This document shows, piece by piece, positions 1 to 12,100 of a stretch of 64,000 nt of DNA. The stretch comes from Branchiostoma floridae (taxonomy: Eukaryota > Chordata > Leptocardii > Amphioxiformes > Branchiostomatidae), in contig NC_049979.1 of assembly GCF_000003815.2 (NCBI RefSeq), positions 4,421,293 through 4,485,292 of the forward strand, in the 5' to 3' direction. Position 1 is the first letter of the stretch, and every line of letters begins with the position of its first letter. The notes under the pieces were generated by a model, which made no database searches, was not told where the DNA came from, and was given only the letters and a program-made list of their open reading frames with translations. The position numbers and the translations under genes were made by a program.

Positions 1-2109
1 GAACTGATTTTTATAACAAAAGAAAATCATGATAACATATAAATGGAAAAGTATCCATTGGTTTGGCTGTTCAGCACACACAGCCAGGCCTGCCCAACTA
101 GCCTGTGGCTATTACAAAGGGCTAGCCCTGCTGACGAAAACAGAGACAATACAAATGGAATTGGACAGGATACTTATCAAAATAATATTCTAAGTACAAA
201 AAAAGATAGAAATAAAAAAGATATATACATGGTGTAAAGTCAAGATGCAAATTTTTCTTATATAATGTCACATCCTATAATAGTATAAATCCACAGTGTA
301 AGTTACTATAACTTATCTTAGACTGGACCACATTTCAAACTATTATTGAGGCCTCCTCTAGACTGTCATGAACACCTGGATATCTGAATTGTGTATACAT
401 CGGGGCTTACTGATGCTGCATTCAGTACTGTAGATCTCTTTGAATTCACCGTGTCATCACTGTGGCAGACTTGATGTTACATCCCAGTCATGCACTTTAA
501 TTAGGTAAGCGCGGATGTAACACTACTACAGTCTTCTCAAGTCAGTATCAGTTCAGATTGAGTCAAAGTTGTCCGGACAGAATCAGTAATTTCCGGGATG
601 AAATAACACATGTTTTACTTCAATTGGTATGGCTTTTATGCCATATGAAAACTTGGATTATGAGGATTAGTCTAAGTACATGTACATGCAAGGTGGCTTT
701 GGGCTCTGCCCATGGTAGTCATTTTTCTGTGTGAACCATAAGGGAATACGGGCAGGGCTTTGGAAGTCCAATAGTAACGTCCATTATTATGTTTGCGGAG
801 AGATGTTTAACAGCACCTTAAACGGTAGGTCCCTTGTGAGATATTGTTTCAATCTTTGATATAAGTTCATTGTTGTATTTTATGATGATGATCATGATGA
901 TGATGTCTTAGCTTATTACCTAGTGACGTAGTGGTGGGTATGTGTGTTAACTATTACCATTGTACCATCCTTGGGGAAAATATTGCCATTACATACAATA
1001 TGTAACTGTATAAGACAGATATCTGTGCTCCAACATTTGACAATTGGGTGTCAGAAAAGTCTTACCATTGTTTGGCAGGGACTTTTAAGTGTATCACGTG
1101 TCATACATCTAGCGGCAAGGCATTAGGGGTGAAGTGTCTCTCGGGTATTCTTGGTTGAAGGAAAATACATCACTATGATATCACATAGGATTTGCACATT
1201 CTCTGCTGTGTGTAATTCTCAAACTCACATGGCTATCAACATCATCAGCTGAAGGTTGAAACATTTTGTAATTTCTACACAAAAATTGTGGTCTTCATGG
1301 ATATTACTTGGTTCTAACTGGAAAGCAACAGGTAAGAAATAATTAGTTTTAATGGCCATCCGTGCAACCAGCACGCATGGATGATGATGATGATGAGTTT
1401 TAATGGTAGTGGGCACTGCTTCCTGTCATGGGCTAGACATCTCTATGAAATATCCTGTTTGCAGCTACGTAGAGTAAGAGGATTGCCTTAAAATAGCTGA
1501 TAGTAGTAGTCATTTCCTTTCGCTGCTACAAAGCAGCTGCGGTAGCTGGTATGCTTGATGAAACAATTTTGTTTGATCAGCTTAGTTGATGCTAGGAAGG
1601 AAGTGATTTGATGTAAGAAGGATGACAGCAGGGATGACAGCCAGGATTATGCTTAAAGAAGCAAAGCCTCGGTCTGTCGTAATCAACAGGTTAGCTCAAC
1701 ATGTTGACATGGAGCATTTTATTAGAAAGGTGTATCTTGGTAAACATCTGTTAAACCAGGAATGAGTGTCATTTGAAAAGATGTGTAGTGTCACTTTGGT
1801 GTTTTGATGGCCTGCCTCATACCACACTGATGTCAAGTAGTATGGAAAGAAGCAGAAAGCAATTAGATCCTTATTGTATATATTATAAACATGTCATGAT
1901 GACATTAGGATGGAATCCAGAGGTAAAGAATGTATTGTCCTCCCTTCTTGTTGTTGTGAGATGCAGCCACATGAAAAATGCTAGGAGAAGAGTTAGTAGT
2001 CTAAGAATGTTTGTAATTCATAACCATTTAATGAGTCTAGATTGGCACTGATTCGCAGGTAAATCAGCATGCTAGAAAACCAAGGATGGGGCCTTCTGTA
2101 AGTCTTGCT
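1..2109. other. Gene-free stretch at the left edge
   Basis: No exon, RNA gene or intact transposon ORF is recognised here. It is probably intronic or upstream DNA of TOGARAM1, whose coding exons start at 6101 in this window and whose N-terminal part must lie further left. The stretch contains a short repeat relic (53-169) and GAT-type microsatellites near 885-905 and 1379-1396. The short open frames in it have no family resemblance I can see. Confidence 0.5.
53..169 (-). repeat. Interspersed repeat fragment, copy 1 (3' tail type)
   Basis: About 115 bases here are the reverse complement of 27244-27366, sharing segments such as GGGCTAGCCCT and CAGCCAAACCAAT. The copy at 27244 reads into an AATAAA-like A-rich tail, which suggests the 3' end of a non-LTR retrotransposon or SINE. 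This copy then lies on the minus strand. The family is not identified. Confidence 0.55.
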
Positions 2110-4617
2110 AATAGAATGACAGGTTTATTCGTTCAAAACAATAAAAACGTACAAGCTTCTGATAGCAGCCCAAGGGCTGAATTGGTGGGCTTGTTAACAG
2201 TTAAAAATGGCTTAAAAACTGTTCCAACTATATACATATGTACATCAATAATCACATCATTACGCAGACTTATTTACAAACTGGGAAGGTAGAAACACAT
2301 AGTTCATACAATGTCGTCATTGAGTAGTGAGACCATATAGTATATTGGACTTTTCCTTAAACGAGAGGTGTTGGCTCTGGGGACCTGCAGTTTGTTGGCT
2401 GAACGTGTATTTCTGCCAGTAATCTCCTTACGACAGGGAGGGAACCAGTCCCTGTAGGTCGGGGATCTATACAGTGAACGAGCATAAGAACTGCATAGGT
2501 CATGACGTCTCTGAGACAGTGATGTGAGGGAGAGTTCAGTCAGTGCCGAGCTGTAGCAGGTATAGTTCTGTCCGAGGATTATCCTACAAGCTCTCTTCTG
2601 CACTCTTTCAATTGACTTACATTCAGCAACAGTCAATCCTGGATGCCACACTTGGCATGCGTATTCCAATACCGGGCGCACAAAACCAATATAGACAAGT
2701 ACAAGGTCACCAGTAGTTAGGCCATACTTGGACAGTGTTCTTAACATGTACAGTCTTTTGTTTCCCTTCCCAACCATCGTTTCGACTTGTTTAGACCACT
2801 TCAGGTTGCTTTGGAGGATGACACCTAAAATGCGGGCAAAGTCGACGACCTCCAGCTGTGTAGGACCAACTGTGATCACAGGTGGGGGTGGGGGGTTCTT
2901 CATGAAACAAAAAACAAGGACTTTACATTTCGACGGATTCAAAGTCATGAGGTTATCTTCGGTCCATCGGGCCAAGCCGTCGACATCATCTTGGATGGTG
3001 GGCGCACTGAGCACGTGTCGTGGCTCCAACAAAGACAGGTCGTCGACAAACTTAAAGGTGTCTGCTGTTGATTGGTCGACAGGAACCGCGTCATTCACCA
3101 GTACCAAGAAGATCAGTGTCTGCCATTCGGAAACTTCCCCTTGGTACTTGACGCGCTGGCGCCGTTCAGAGAGAAAGCTGATAATCCACGGAACGACGGA
3201 CGGGCGCACCCCGAGCTCGATCAGTTTGTTGACGGCAGTTTGGTGATGGACAGAGTCAAAAGCACGTGAGAAATCCGTAAGTACTAGTGTGGACATATGG
3301 CTTCGTTTGTCAGCTGTTTCCAGCAGCTTGTGTGTCAGGAGTGTAAGGTAGTGTGTCGTGGACCGGCCACACAGGGATCCATACTGTCGCGGGTCTACAC
3401 TAGGAAGTATGTCCTTGAGACACCAGTCCGTAATGATGCCTTCGCACACCTTGGCAAAAACTGATGTCAGTGAGATGGGTCTTAACTTTGACAGACTTGG
3501 CGGCATTTCCTTCGGGACCGGTATGACGTCCGCTTCCCTCCAAGCGTCAGGAACAACACCTTGGCAGAGCGATGTGTTTATAATATCGCACAGCGGTTGG
3601 CTCAGCTCAAACGCGAACTCTCGGACAATTCTGGGGGAAATGTTGTCACTGCCAGTAGCCTTACCGATCTTCACCTGCTTGAGCCTGTGCCACATATCCC
3701 AGAGGGAGACAGTGGGTGGTGGGGCTGGGGCAGGCAGGTACGCTGGGAGATCCTGGAGCTGCAGAGGGGCGTGTTGCTGTGATGCTGCTGCCAGGTGCAT
3801 GTTGATGGCGTTTGCTACAGACTTGGGCGATAAAGACGGGACGCCGGGCACTTCAACACAAAGTTGTCCCTTGCTGCTATTAGTTAGTTCTTTGATGGCT
3901 TTGTACCATTTTCTTGGATCTGTCACTTTAAGGTGCTCGATCTTATTCCTGTAGAAGGCTTTCTTCGAGGACTGAATGGTTTTACTGATCTTGTTACGAA
4001 GGTGCTTCCACTTAGGGTGATTCCCTTCCGCAAAGGCCCTCTGTCGGTCTCTGGTCAGAGTTTTTAGATGTGGAGTTATCCAGGGCTTATCTTGCTTGTG
4101 GATTCGTACAGTCCTGGTAGGGAAGAAACTGTCCACTGCACTGAGGAGAGTGGTGTAGAACGCTGAGTACTTCTCCTGTGTGTTATCTGCACAGTGCACT
4201 TCTTCCCATGTATGTTGGGTAATCCAACATCCAAAGGCCCGCAAGTCTGACTCACGCAGGGGTCGTACCTGTTTCTTATGTGTCTCGTTTCCGGTATTAG
4301 AAGTTGGACTTCCCTCCCAGATAACGCAGTTGTGGTCGCTGTCGCCAATCGGGGGAACTGTTGTTGGCTCTTGGTAACAAGTGGCTAAGCAGTCCGACGC
4401 AAGTATCTGGTCGAGGATGGCATTGTCACGAGTCGGCACCTTCACGAGTTGTGTCAGTGAGTGCTGCGAACACAGGCCGCTAACATCCAGGCGGTTAAGG
4501 TCGCCGAGGACAACCACGCCGACGTCAGGGTATTGTCTGCGAATGTCATCAATCGACGTAGCCAAGAAATCCAGTAATGCCTCTTCATGAGGTGAGTTGG
4601 GTGGATGATATAATAGG
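2110..4617 (-). mobile_element. 5'-truncated non-LTR retrotransposon (CR1/L2/Jockey-like), defective
   Basis: A minus-strand element covering the end of an APE-type endonuclease, a whole reverse transcriptase domain and a 3' UTR. Its 3' end shows an AATAAA-like motif near 2120-2130 on the minus strand. The frame is closed by a stop immediately upstream of the codons at about 4615, where endonuclease similarity begins, so the copy is truncated at its 5' end, as is typical of target-primed insertion. It lies antisense to TOGARAM1, left of the first exon seen. No target-site duplication was established. Confidence 0.8.
2304..4565 (-). pseudogene. ORF2 remnant: endonuclease tail plus reverse transcriptase
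   Basis: This is a 753-codon open frame; similarity continues in frame slightly upstream to about 4615, so the listed start is not a genuine initiation site. The N-terminal part shows the end of an APE endonuclease (VVLGDLN, then GDSDHNCV). The reverse transcriptase follows with LRPISLTSVFAKVCE, LTDFSRAFDSVHH and an FVDD active site where many relatives have YADD. The tail resembles CR1/L2/Rex-type C-termini (YACQVWHPGLT, then RACRIILG). The segment between WQTL and IFLVLVND lacks the expected G-x-P-Q-G motif, which looks like a short in-frame deletion. Together with the 5' truncation this makes the copy non-autonomous. Confidence 0.82.
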
Positions 4618-6100
4618 TGTCAGCCAGTTTGTGTTTTCAAAGGTGCTAAACACAGAGGGCTTTCAGCCAATATACAATAAGCAATCAATCTGTTTATCCT
4701 GGACACAATATGGTATGTAAATCCAGGCTGATTGCTCTGTGAATAGTGGCATCAGCTCATCCCATTTCGTTTCACGGGGGGTACGGCAAAATTATGTTGG
4801 GGAACTGGAAGATAAACAGAAGCCAACAACTCTTAGACTAGTATTACCACTGAAACATGACAAAAGTTGTCCCCCAATCATGCCGTCCTCAACCTGTTAT
4901 GAAACATTTCTGACATTTACCCACGGGTTACCAGTGTGGAAAGTACCCTCCCTAATCTGAGTGGTTGGTCTCCTCTGGTTGGCTACTTTCCTCTCGAGTA
5001 TAGGTCTAAGTAATGCTTGTTGAGCCAAGCAGACTTGATGCCGGTGCACGGGGGATGCTGGTGTTTGGGCCTGGCTTTCTTCAGCTGTGCAGTGGTAATC
5101 TGACAATTACACACAGGAGCAGCCAGTGGTGTATTGAAGTGTGTTGGAACAAGGCTTTTACCATTACTATGGGGTGCGCAATGGTGGTGCACTCAGGTGA
5201 GGCTTAGACGTGTATTAGGAGCACTAGAGGGGTAGTGTATTAATAGCAGCAATTCCTGAGATTCAGACTAGGGGATTGGGTTGGAGGCTTGGCCATGACT
5301 TTTGGTCAGTTGCAGGTTTTCATATCCATCTGCTCCAGCTGGGTACTGTTCTTTAAGAAACGTGTCTCAGGTGAGATTGCCTGAAATTTTCTTGTATCGA
5401 TCCGCACACCCGTGTTTATCCAGCGAATGTGAAAGGTTGATAAGTAGAAAATTATGGCCCGTTGTAGATTTTCATTCAAAGTAGATTCACAGTTGTGGGC
5501 TCAAATTCACCACATTTTCAGCTTATGCAGGCGATTATTTCATATCAGCTCCTTGTATATGTGGGTTGTTGCTTTCTTTGTTAGAAGTATGAAAACTCTC
5601 AAGGAAAGGAGTTTTCCCGGGGCAAGGACAGATTGTGGTGTTAATGAGCAATCATGATGTGATTGTGAAGGCTTCATACCTTTTTTGTGAGTCTTCCTTT
5701 TCATATTCAAATACAGCAGCATCCTAAGGGCCAATTTACACGAGGCAAAAAAATAACTTGACGATGCGCTGCGTGTGTCCTAGGACACTGTTTTTGCCAG
5801 TGTAAAACTGTAAATGACGCACGCCGCAGTGTGGCACCTTTACACAGGCAAAAAAAGTATGATCCTAGGACATGCGCCGCACATCGAACGTCATGGGACA
5901 AGTTATTTTTTTGCCTCGTGCAGATCGGCCCTTAAAGTCTGCAGGGCTGTTGCCTGTAGAAGAACATGCAGTTGACTTTTATGTTGTATCTTATATGTAG
6001 GAAAGCTATGGTGATGTTGTTTGCTTCATCATTAATCTCTCGTGTGTAATTCATCTTGTCTATGAACTTGTCCTGAGACTGAGCTCTGTCTCCCCTCCAG
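4618..6100. other. Gene-free stretch left of the first TOGARAM1 exon seen
   Basis: No exon is recognised. A miniature inverted-repeat element sits at 5725-5934. The sequence just before 6101 is pyrimidine-rich and ends in CAG, forming the splice acceptor of the first visible TOGARAM1 exon. Confidence 0.5.
5725..5934. mobile_element. MITE with TAAGGGCC terminal inverted repeats
   Basis: TAAGGGCC at 5725 is answered by GGCCCTTA ending at 5934. The match continues inwards through CGAGGCAAAAAAATAACTTG on the left and its complement on the right, giving arms of about 35 bases. The roughly 210-base element has no coding capacity, so it would be a non-autonomous DNA transposon. The superfamily is not determined. 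Confidence 0.75.
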
Positions 6101-9100
6101 CTGGTGTCATCACCAACAGCAGTATGTCATCGCCCAAAAAGCGCAGAGAACAGCGGGAGGCGGAGGAACCGTCGGAGGCGACCAACGTTCGGAACGAGAG
6201 CCCCCTGGGTCACCACTACATCCCCTCCTTCGTGGACAAACCCCGGGACGAGGAAAGAAGCAGAAACCAAAGAGCCAGTCTGTCCAACTCCTGGCCTCAC
6301 CAGTCCAGAGATTTTACCGATATGCCCAAACCAAAGAAGTCACAAGACCCATTGAGTGGTAATCATTTTTTCAAACTATTTCTTTTTTTAAAAGTTGCAC
6401 GAAGTGTACACAACCAGGTGGAAGACAGGTAAAGATAATGGGTCATCTTTTTTATGTCCACCGTTATGTTCATGAAAGGGCATGACATTGGTATCCTGGG
6501 AACGGTAAAGAAATGCCAAGAACCTACCGTCAAAATAGGTTTTATGCGTGTTGTCTGGGAGACAGACAAGGGACTGTATGCTATCCAATTCCTTTTATTG
6601 AGCCAAATGAAGCTGCATTCTTGTTATTCATGTGTCAATGAGCCCATCATGTACAGGAAATTAAATGTTTACTAAGGGAGGAATGACTATGAAATATTCA
6701 TATTTGACAGGGGAAGTATTTTCTTATGATGATTAATTTCCTATCACCTTACCAAATCCTATGTTGGGAAGTACTTATTTAGGCATCTAAATGGTCGGAA
6801 ATTGATTGTAGTTTACTCATGCTTCTATTATGGTTGACAGTAATAATTGTGATTTATTTTTCCCAGCTCTGGATTCCTCACTGAACGTCAGTTCTGACAG
6901 ACTAGAAGCTGCGGAGGACAGTCCAAGATACAAAGGTAAGGCACATTTAAGTACAGGTTTGACCAAGGGATCAAAATATTGGATTTTCACCCGTAATGTT
7001 CAGAAAAGAATTGCACTGTCAAGACAAAAATTTTCATAATCTCAAAGTATACTCTTAGTACGCCAAAAATAGTTACTCAAGCAACTGGGATATNNNNNNN
7101 NNNNNNNNNNNNNNNNNNNNNNNNNNNNNNNNNNNNNNNNNNNNNNNNNNNNNNNNNNNNNNNNNNNNNNNNNNNNNNNNNNNNNNNNNNNNNAAAACCA
7201 TATCCAGTTGACTTGAGTCACTATTTTTGGCGTATCTTATTACCTGGATGTCTAACCTACATCGACGTATACTCTTAGTAGATGCCCAAAAATAGGTGTT
7301 GCAGGAAGAATGAACAAATTTTTACTACACTGATTAAAGTATTGATCCTCTAGTTCATAGCGTGTTTAAAAATGATACTTTATTAGTTGATGTTGAGAGC
7401 TGAGTGAGAGTAGATGAGTCAGACTAGGACACTAGTTGTTGCTGGAAGAGTGAACAAATTTTTACTAGACTGAATAAAGCATTTATCCTCTAGTTCACAG
7501 TGTGTTTAAAAAAATGACATTTCAGTAGTTGATGTTGAGAGCTGAGTGAGAGTAGATGAGTCAGACTAGAACCCTAGGTGTTGATAGAAAGTAAAGTTGC
7601 ACCTGTCCTTTGTTGTGGTTCCCACCCTCCCCCACCAAGCACTCAGCCTCAAGTGCTTCTCACTGAGGCATAAACACTGGAACTCTAAAATAAGCTTTCA
7701 CAAGTACCAGCCACATAGCTCAAATATGCTGTCTGTCTGTATGATATCATTATTTACTCATGCACACAAATGTAAGCTTGGCTTTAATGCCAACATTACA
7801 AATGTCAGAAAAGAATTCTAATTTTTGGTCCCACCCATGAACCAGCAAAACATATATTTCCTCTTTAAAAAAGTCTTCTACACACATAGTAAGAATTTTA
7901 TTGCACAACAATACCACATAGTACCAAATAGATGTATAGAATAAAACTCAACATCCTAATTAACATAACAATAAGGGCTAGAATACAAGCCTCTTATACA
8001 TGCCCTTGCATTTTTGCCCGGAAGGAAAAGAACCTGCCAGAGAAAACCAGACGCCCATCCCCATGAAGCCAGCCCTGGCTCGTTCCGCCTCCAAGAGAAG
8101 GAACAAGGTGATCCCACCCATCCCCACCAGTGGGGAGCCCAGCCCCAGGGAGGGGGATGAGCTGGACAGTGGCAGGGACAGCTCCTACATCCCCACTTCT
8201 AACAGGGAGCACGGGCACGCAGAACCAGAGGTGAGGAACAACTGGTGTCATGGAGTATTAACAATGACAATGATCTTTATTGTATATTCTTGCCCAACAT
8301 GGGCTAACTAAAGTATAGGTGTAAAGAGGTTACATTTTATATCAAAAATCATCTACAGAGCTCTTTTTAAAACTTGTGTAAATAATTTTATAGAGCTTTT
8401 CCAGTACATTGTACTTTTTAGTCGTCATAATGTAGCTGAACATTTTGGCCTTGCTTAACACCACTGGTATTTTACAGTATTTTACAGATCAGAATGAATT
8501 TGCTGAGAGAGGATGCAAATAGAATCTTTATTTATTCTTGTCATAGATGGAAATGATCAATTCTGTAGAATCCCTGAGTGCATTTAGAAAATGATTTGAC
8601 CACCTCATTTCTATAATTCTCCCCTCAGATCGACATGGAGTCGTCCCTCAGACAAATCAGAAACAGTGCCTCCAAGAAGCGAGCACAGAAACTGGTGAAC
8701 AGCATGTCGGAGACGAGCCTGTACTCATCGCTGTCTGCCGCCTCCTCCCGATCACCCTCCCCTCCTTCCTCCTCTCTGGATGATAGTGGGCTGTTCTCTC
8801 CCATGTCCACCCTCCCTCTGGATGAAGATGCCAACTCCACTCCGAAGACAACTCCCAAGAGAAAAGGGTGAGTCTGTGTTTTAATCTGCTTTCGGCAAGA
8901 CCATCTCTCCTCTTCCTGAATTATGCTCTTAACGACCAATCAGTGTGGAGGCTTATACTCAAGGCTTATATACTTCCACCATCCATTCAATTTTACTTCT
9001 CAGGGCTGGAAATACTTTTTTTTCTGCATACCTGCACTGGTGCATGTAGCACTGAAAATTACCTGCACCAGACAAATTTTACCTGCACCACTCTGAATTT

Positions 9101-12100
9101 ATGAAGTACGGATCATGCTAAAATTGTTCAGGAACCATTGCTATTTTTTCTTCTATACTTCACAGGTGGTAACTGTCAATGCAGCTAATAACAATCAGAC
9201 ACCAGAAATACCTGCACAGCTCCAATTTTACCTGCACTAACCTGCATATGCAGGTGGTATTTCAAGCCCTGCTTGTTGATCGCAATCATCTTGATCCTCT
9301 GATCCCTGTAGGAAATCTGGGGCTGAGTCTCCGTTCGGGTCCAAGCCGATCATGGCGCGGCGCGCTTCTGCGGGCAGAAGGCGGTCTCCTCCGACCGAGG
9401 GCGACTTCGAACAGAACACGGAGCCGAACCCGTTCGAGTACCAGCCCAACAGCGGGGTGACGTTCCGCGATAAACCCAGCTCCGACGTCAGCGTGGTGGG
9501 ACAGCGCATGAGCTACAGGTGAGCTGAATGTCTATCAAACATGTCAATCATATACATCTGTATCTATATAGCTGGTATACAGCCCTTCGGCTTAACACAC
9601 CAGCTTCTGTATCTGTATCTATATAGCCGGTATAACCGCCCTTTGGCATAACACACCAGCTTCTGTGTCTGTATTTAAATATATGTAGATGGTATAACAG
9701 CCCTTCAGCATAACATACCTGTCCAGCTTTGCAGGCACGTGGCACGGAAGCTGCTGGTTACATTACACTCTCGCAAATAAATAAAGGTTCAAACAAACAA
9801 ACTTACACCTGTGAATGTTTGCAGTAACATGGCTGATGCGAGTGAGCCCAGACCAGCAGAGCCTGTGAAGAAGCCGTCCCAGCCCCTTGCCTCGCCCACC
9901 CTCCCCAGCAGACCTGCCCCACCCAAGGGCAGTGACATGAGGGACAGGAAAAAACAGAAAGGTACACTAATCAGTGTTTGAGTCTGTACTGTATAACATC
10001 ATTGTTGTATCTTGATGTATATTCTGCACTTATTTACATTACTAGTAGTTTAGTTAAGTGGAGGAGGGCTCTGTACAAGCCAAGCAGGCTTCTCCCCTCC
10101 GCCGGCACTTTTATTTACTTTTCTATACTTTGTTGTTATTTGTTTTTATGGGCAAAATAAATAAATAAATAAATCTTAGATATAGACAAAGAAATGTGCT
10201 GCAGAATGTCTTGGGCATTGATATTGAAGCTCAGTTCATAAGCAGGATACATTTGATGATAAGTACATTTGTTTGGTACTTCCACAAAAAGCTCAAACTT
10301 TAATCTCCAAGCAGATCCTACGATGGCATATTAAGATAGTACTAAACTTGCCAAGAAGTGCACATTTGCCATGTCCCAGTAGCAAAACACACTCCTAGGC
10401 TGACTTCACTCTTCTGCCAGCCTTTGATACTATCTTATGCTACCGTAGGATCTGCTTGGAGATTACTCAAACTTATCCTTGATGAGTAGTGTATTTTATA
10501 CAAAAGAAGTTACACTGTTGTATTCTGCACATCGCAGGTTCCCCCATGCCCGGGATGGCGTCTCTGCAGCACCCCGGGGCAGCTGACATGGATGACGGTG
10601 GCAATATTAACAACGACCATGTGGTGATTGTAGGCAGAGGTGGGTTGCTATTGTTGTTTTTCTTGGTACAACCAAAACCTGAATGTGCATTGTGTCTGCT
10701 TACCTGTTTGATATGGATCCATGTAGCACGTCACCGGAACGTACTGCGCCTGCGCGAAAAGTATAGACATGCTAAACCTTGCTAAACTCCCGGTTTACTA
10801 AAGGGCCGCATTTAAGAAAGTACGTGCGTATATAAGGGTAAAATCCCGTGTACGTTTTACATGAAACCATGTCTCTAACATATACTGTGCAACAAGCGGG
10901 ATTTCAATGCAACGTTGACCAAACCAAGCCCCAAACCACCAGGGTTCGCGCAGGCGCAGTACGTTCCGGTGACGTGCTGATCCATGTAATATGCATAAGT
11001 CATGTGGCTGGTTATGGCACAGGGAGAGGGGTAAGATGAATGGAAAAATAGCAAGATTTGGAAGAAAGGTATACTTTTTTCCTCCAAAAGTTCTTTGTTT
11101 AGAAACAGGGTTTCTAACTCTAGGAAGGCATTTTAGGCATCTTTTGCAGAAGTAAAAAATATTATGAAGATCTTGGACTTGTTTGAATATTTCAGATTTT
11201 AATATCTTTGCTATCATTTTGTTCCTGTGTGGTCATGTGTTACAACGCTTCAACTCTGTCATCCCCTTTCCTTGTAGATGCTCATACAAAGTCCAAAGGA
11301 AAGCAGAAATCTCAAGATGCTAACAAAGGTCTTAATGTTTATCAAAAGGGGATCAGGCACTTTTGTTGTCACTGGCAATATTATACAAAGCTTCACCTAA
11401 TCTTTTTGAATGGACAAACACCAAGCACAATGTTTTATACTAAAGATACATGTACACCACTTAAAGTTCTTTTTTTCCCAACAGATGAATATTAAAACAA
11501 TATAAAACAGCTCCCAAAGAAGCATACTTACAATAGATTGTGGTACACCTCACTTTGAAATGCTGGTATATAGTAACCCATCCAAGTCAACATACTTTAA
11601 CAGATATTTTGCATCAGTTTTGTTCAAGATAATTCCGTTGGTGTGGCCTGTATTCAAATGTTTGGCACTGGCTGGAATGCACCTTTCGTAAAAAAAGCAC
11701 CAAGACACGTCTGGTGTTTGTGTACAATCATTGCCATTAATGAGGAAAGTGTACAGAGTTACATTTCCGTTCACCGAGAAACTGACTTTGAGTCTTTATG
11801 TTGCACTGAAGTACACCAGATTGGTGTGCAGTTAAGTTTAAGTACGAAAAGTCAAAAAGATCCCTTTGTATTATGTCTATTTTCGGTCATAGATAGCTGG
11901 CATGTTTTATCTGTTATCTCAACAAAATTGATAACACTGTACTTAATTCAACATTATTGTTTTTAGTGAATACTTGTCTCCAGTGTTCTAGCCAGTCTGA
12001 AATATTTTTCCATCCCCTGGATTTTGAATGGAAATCTTGTTGAAGGCGATCCTAGGGGCGTCCCGGGGTATGCTCCCGGGGAAACTATTGAAATCTAGAC

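Noticed and set aside
2728-3954. Plus-strand ORFs of 172 and 198 codons over the minus-strand retrotransposon
   Set aside because: They are antisense shadows of the reverse transcriptase frame.
10798-11217. 139-codon minus-strand ORF
   Set aside because: It spans the right arm of a Mutator-like MITE and adjoining intron sequence, with no recognisable domain.
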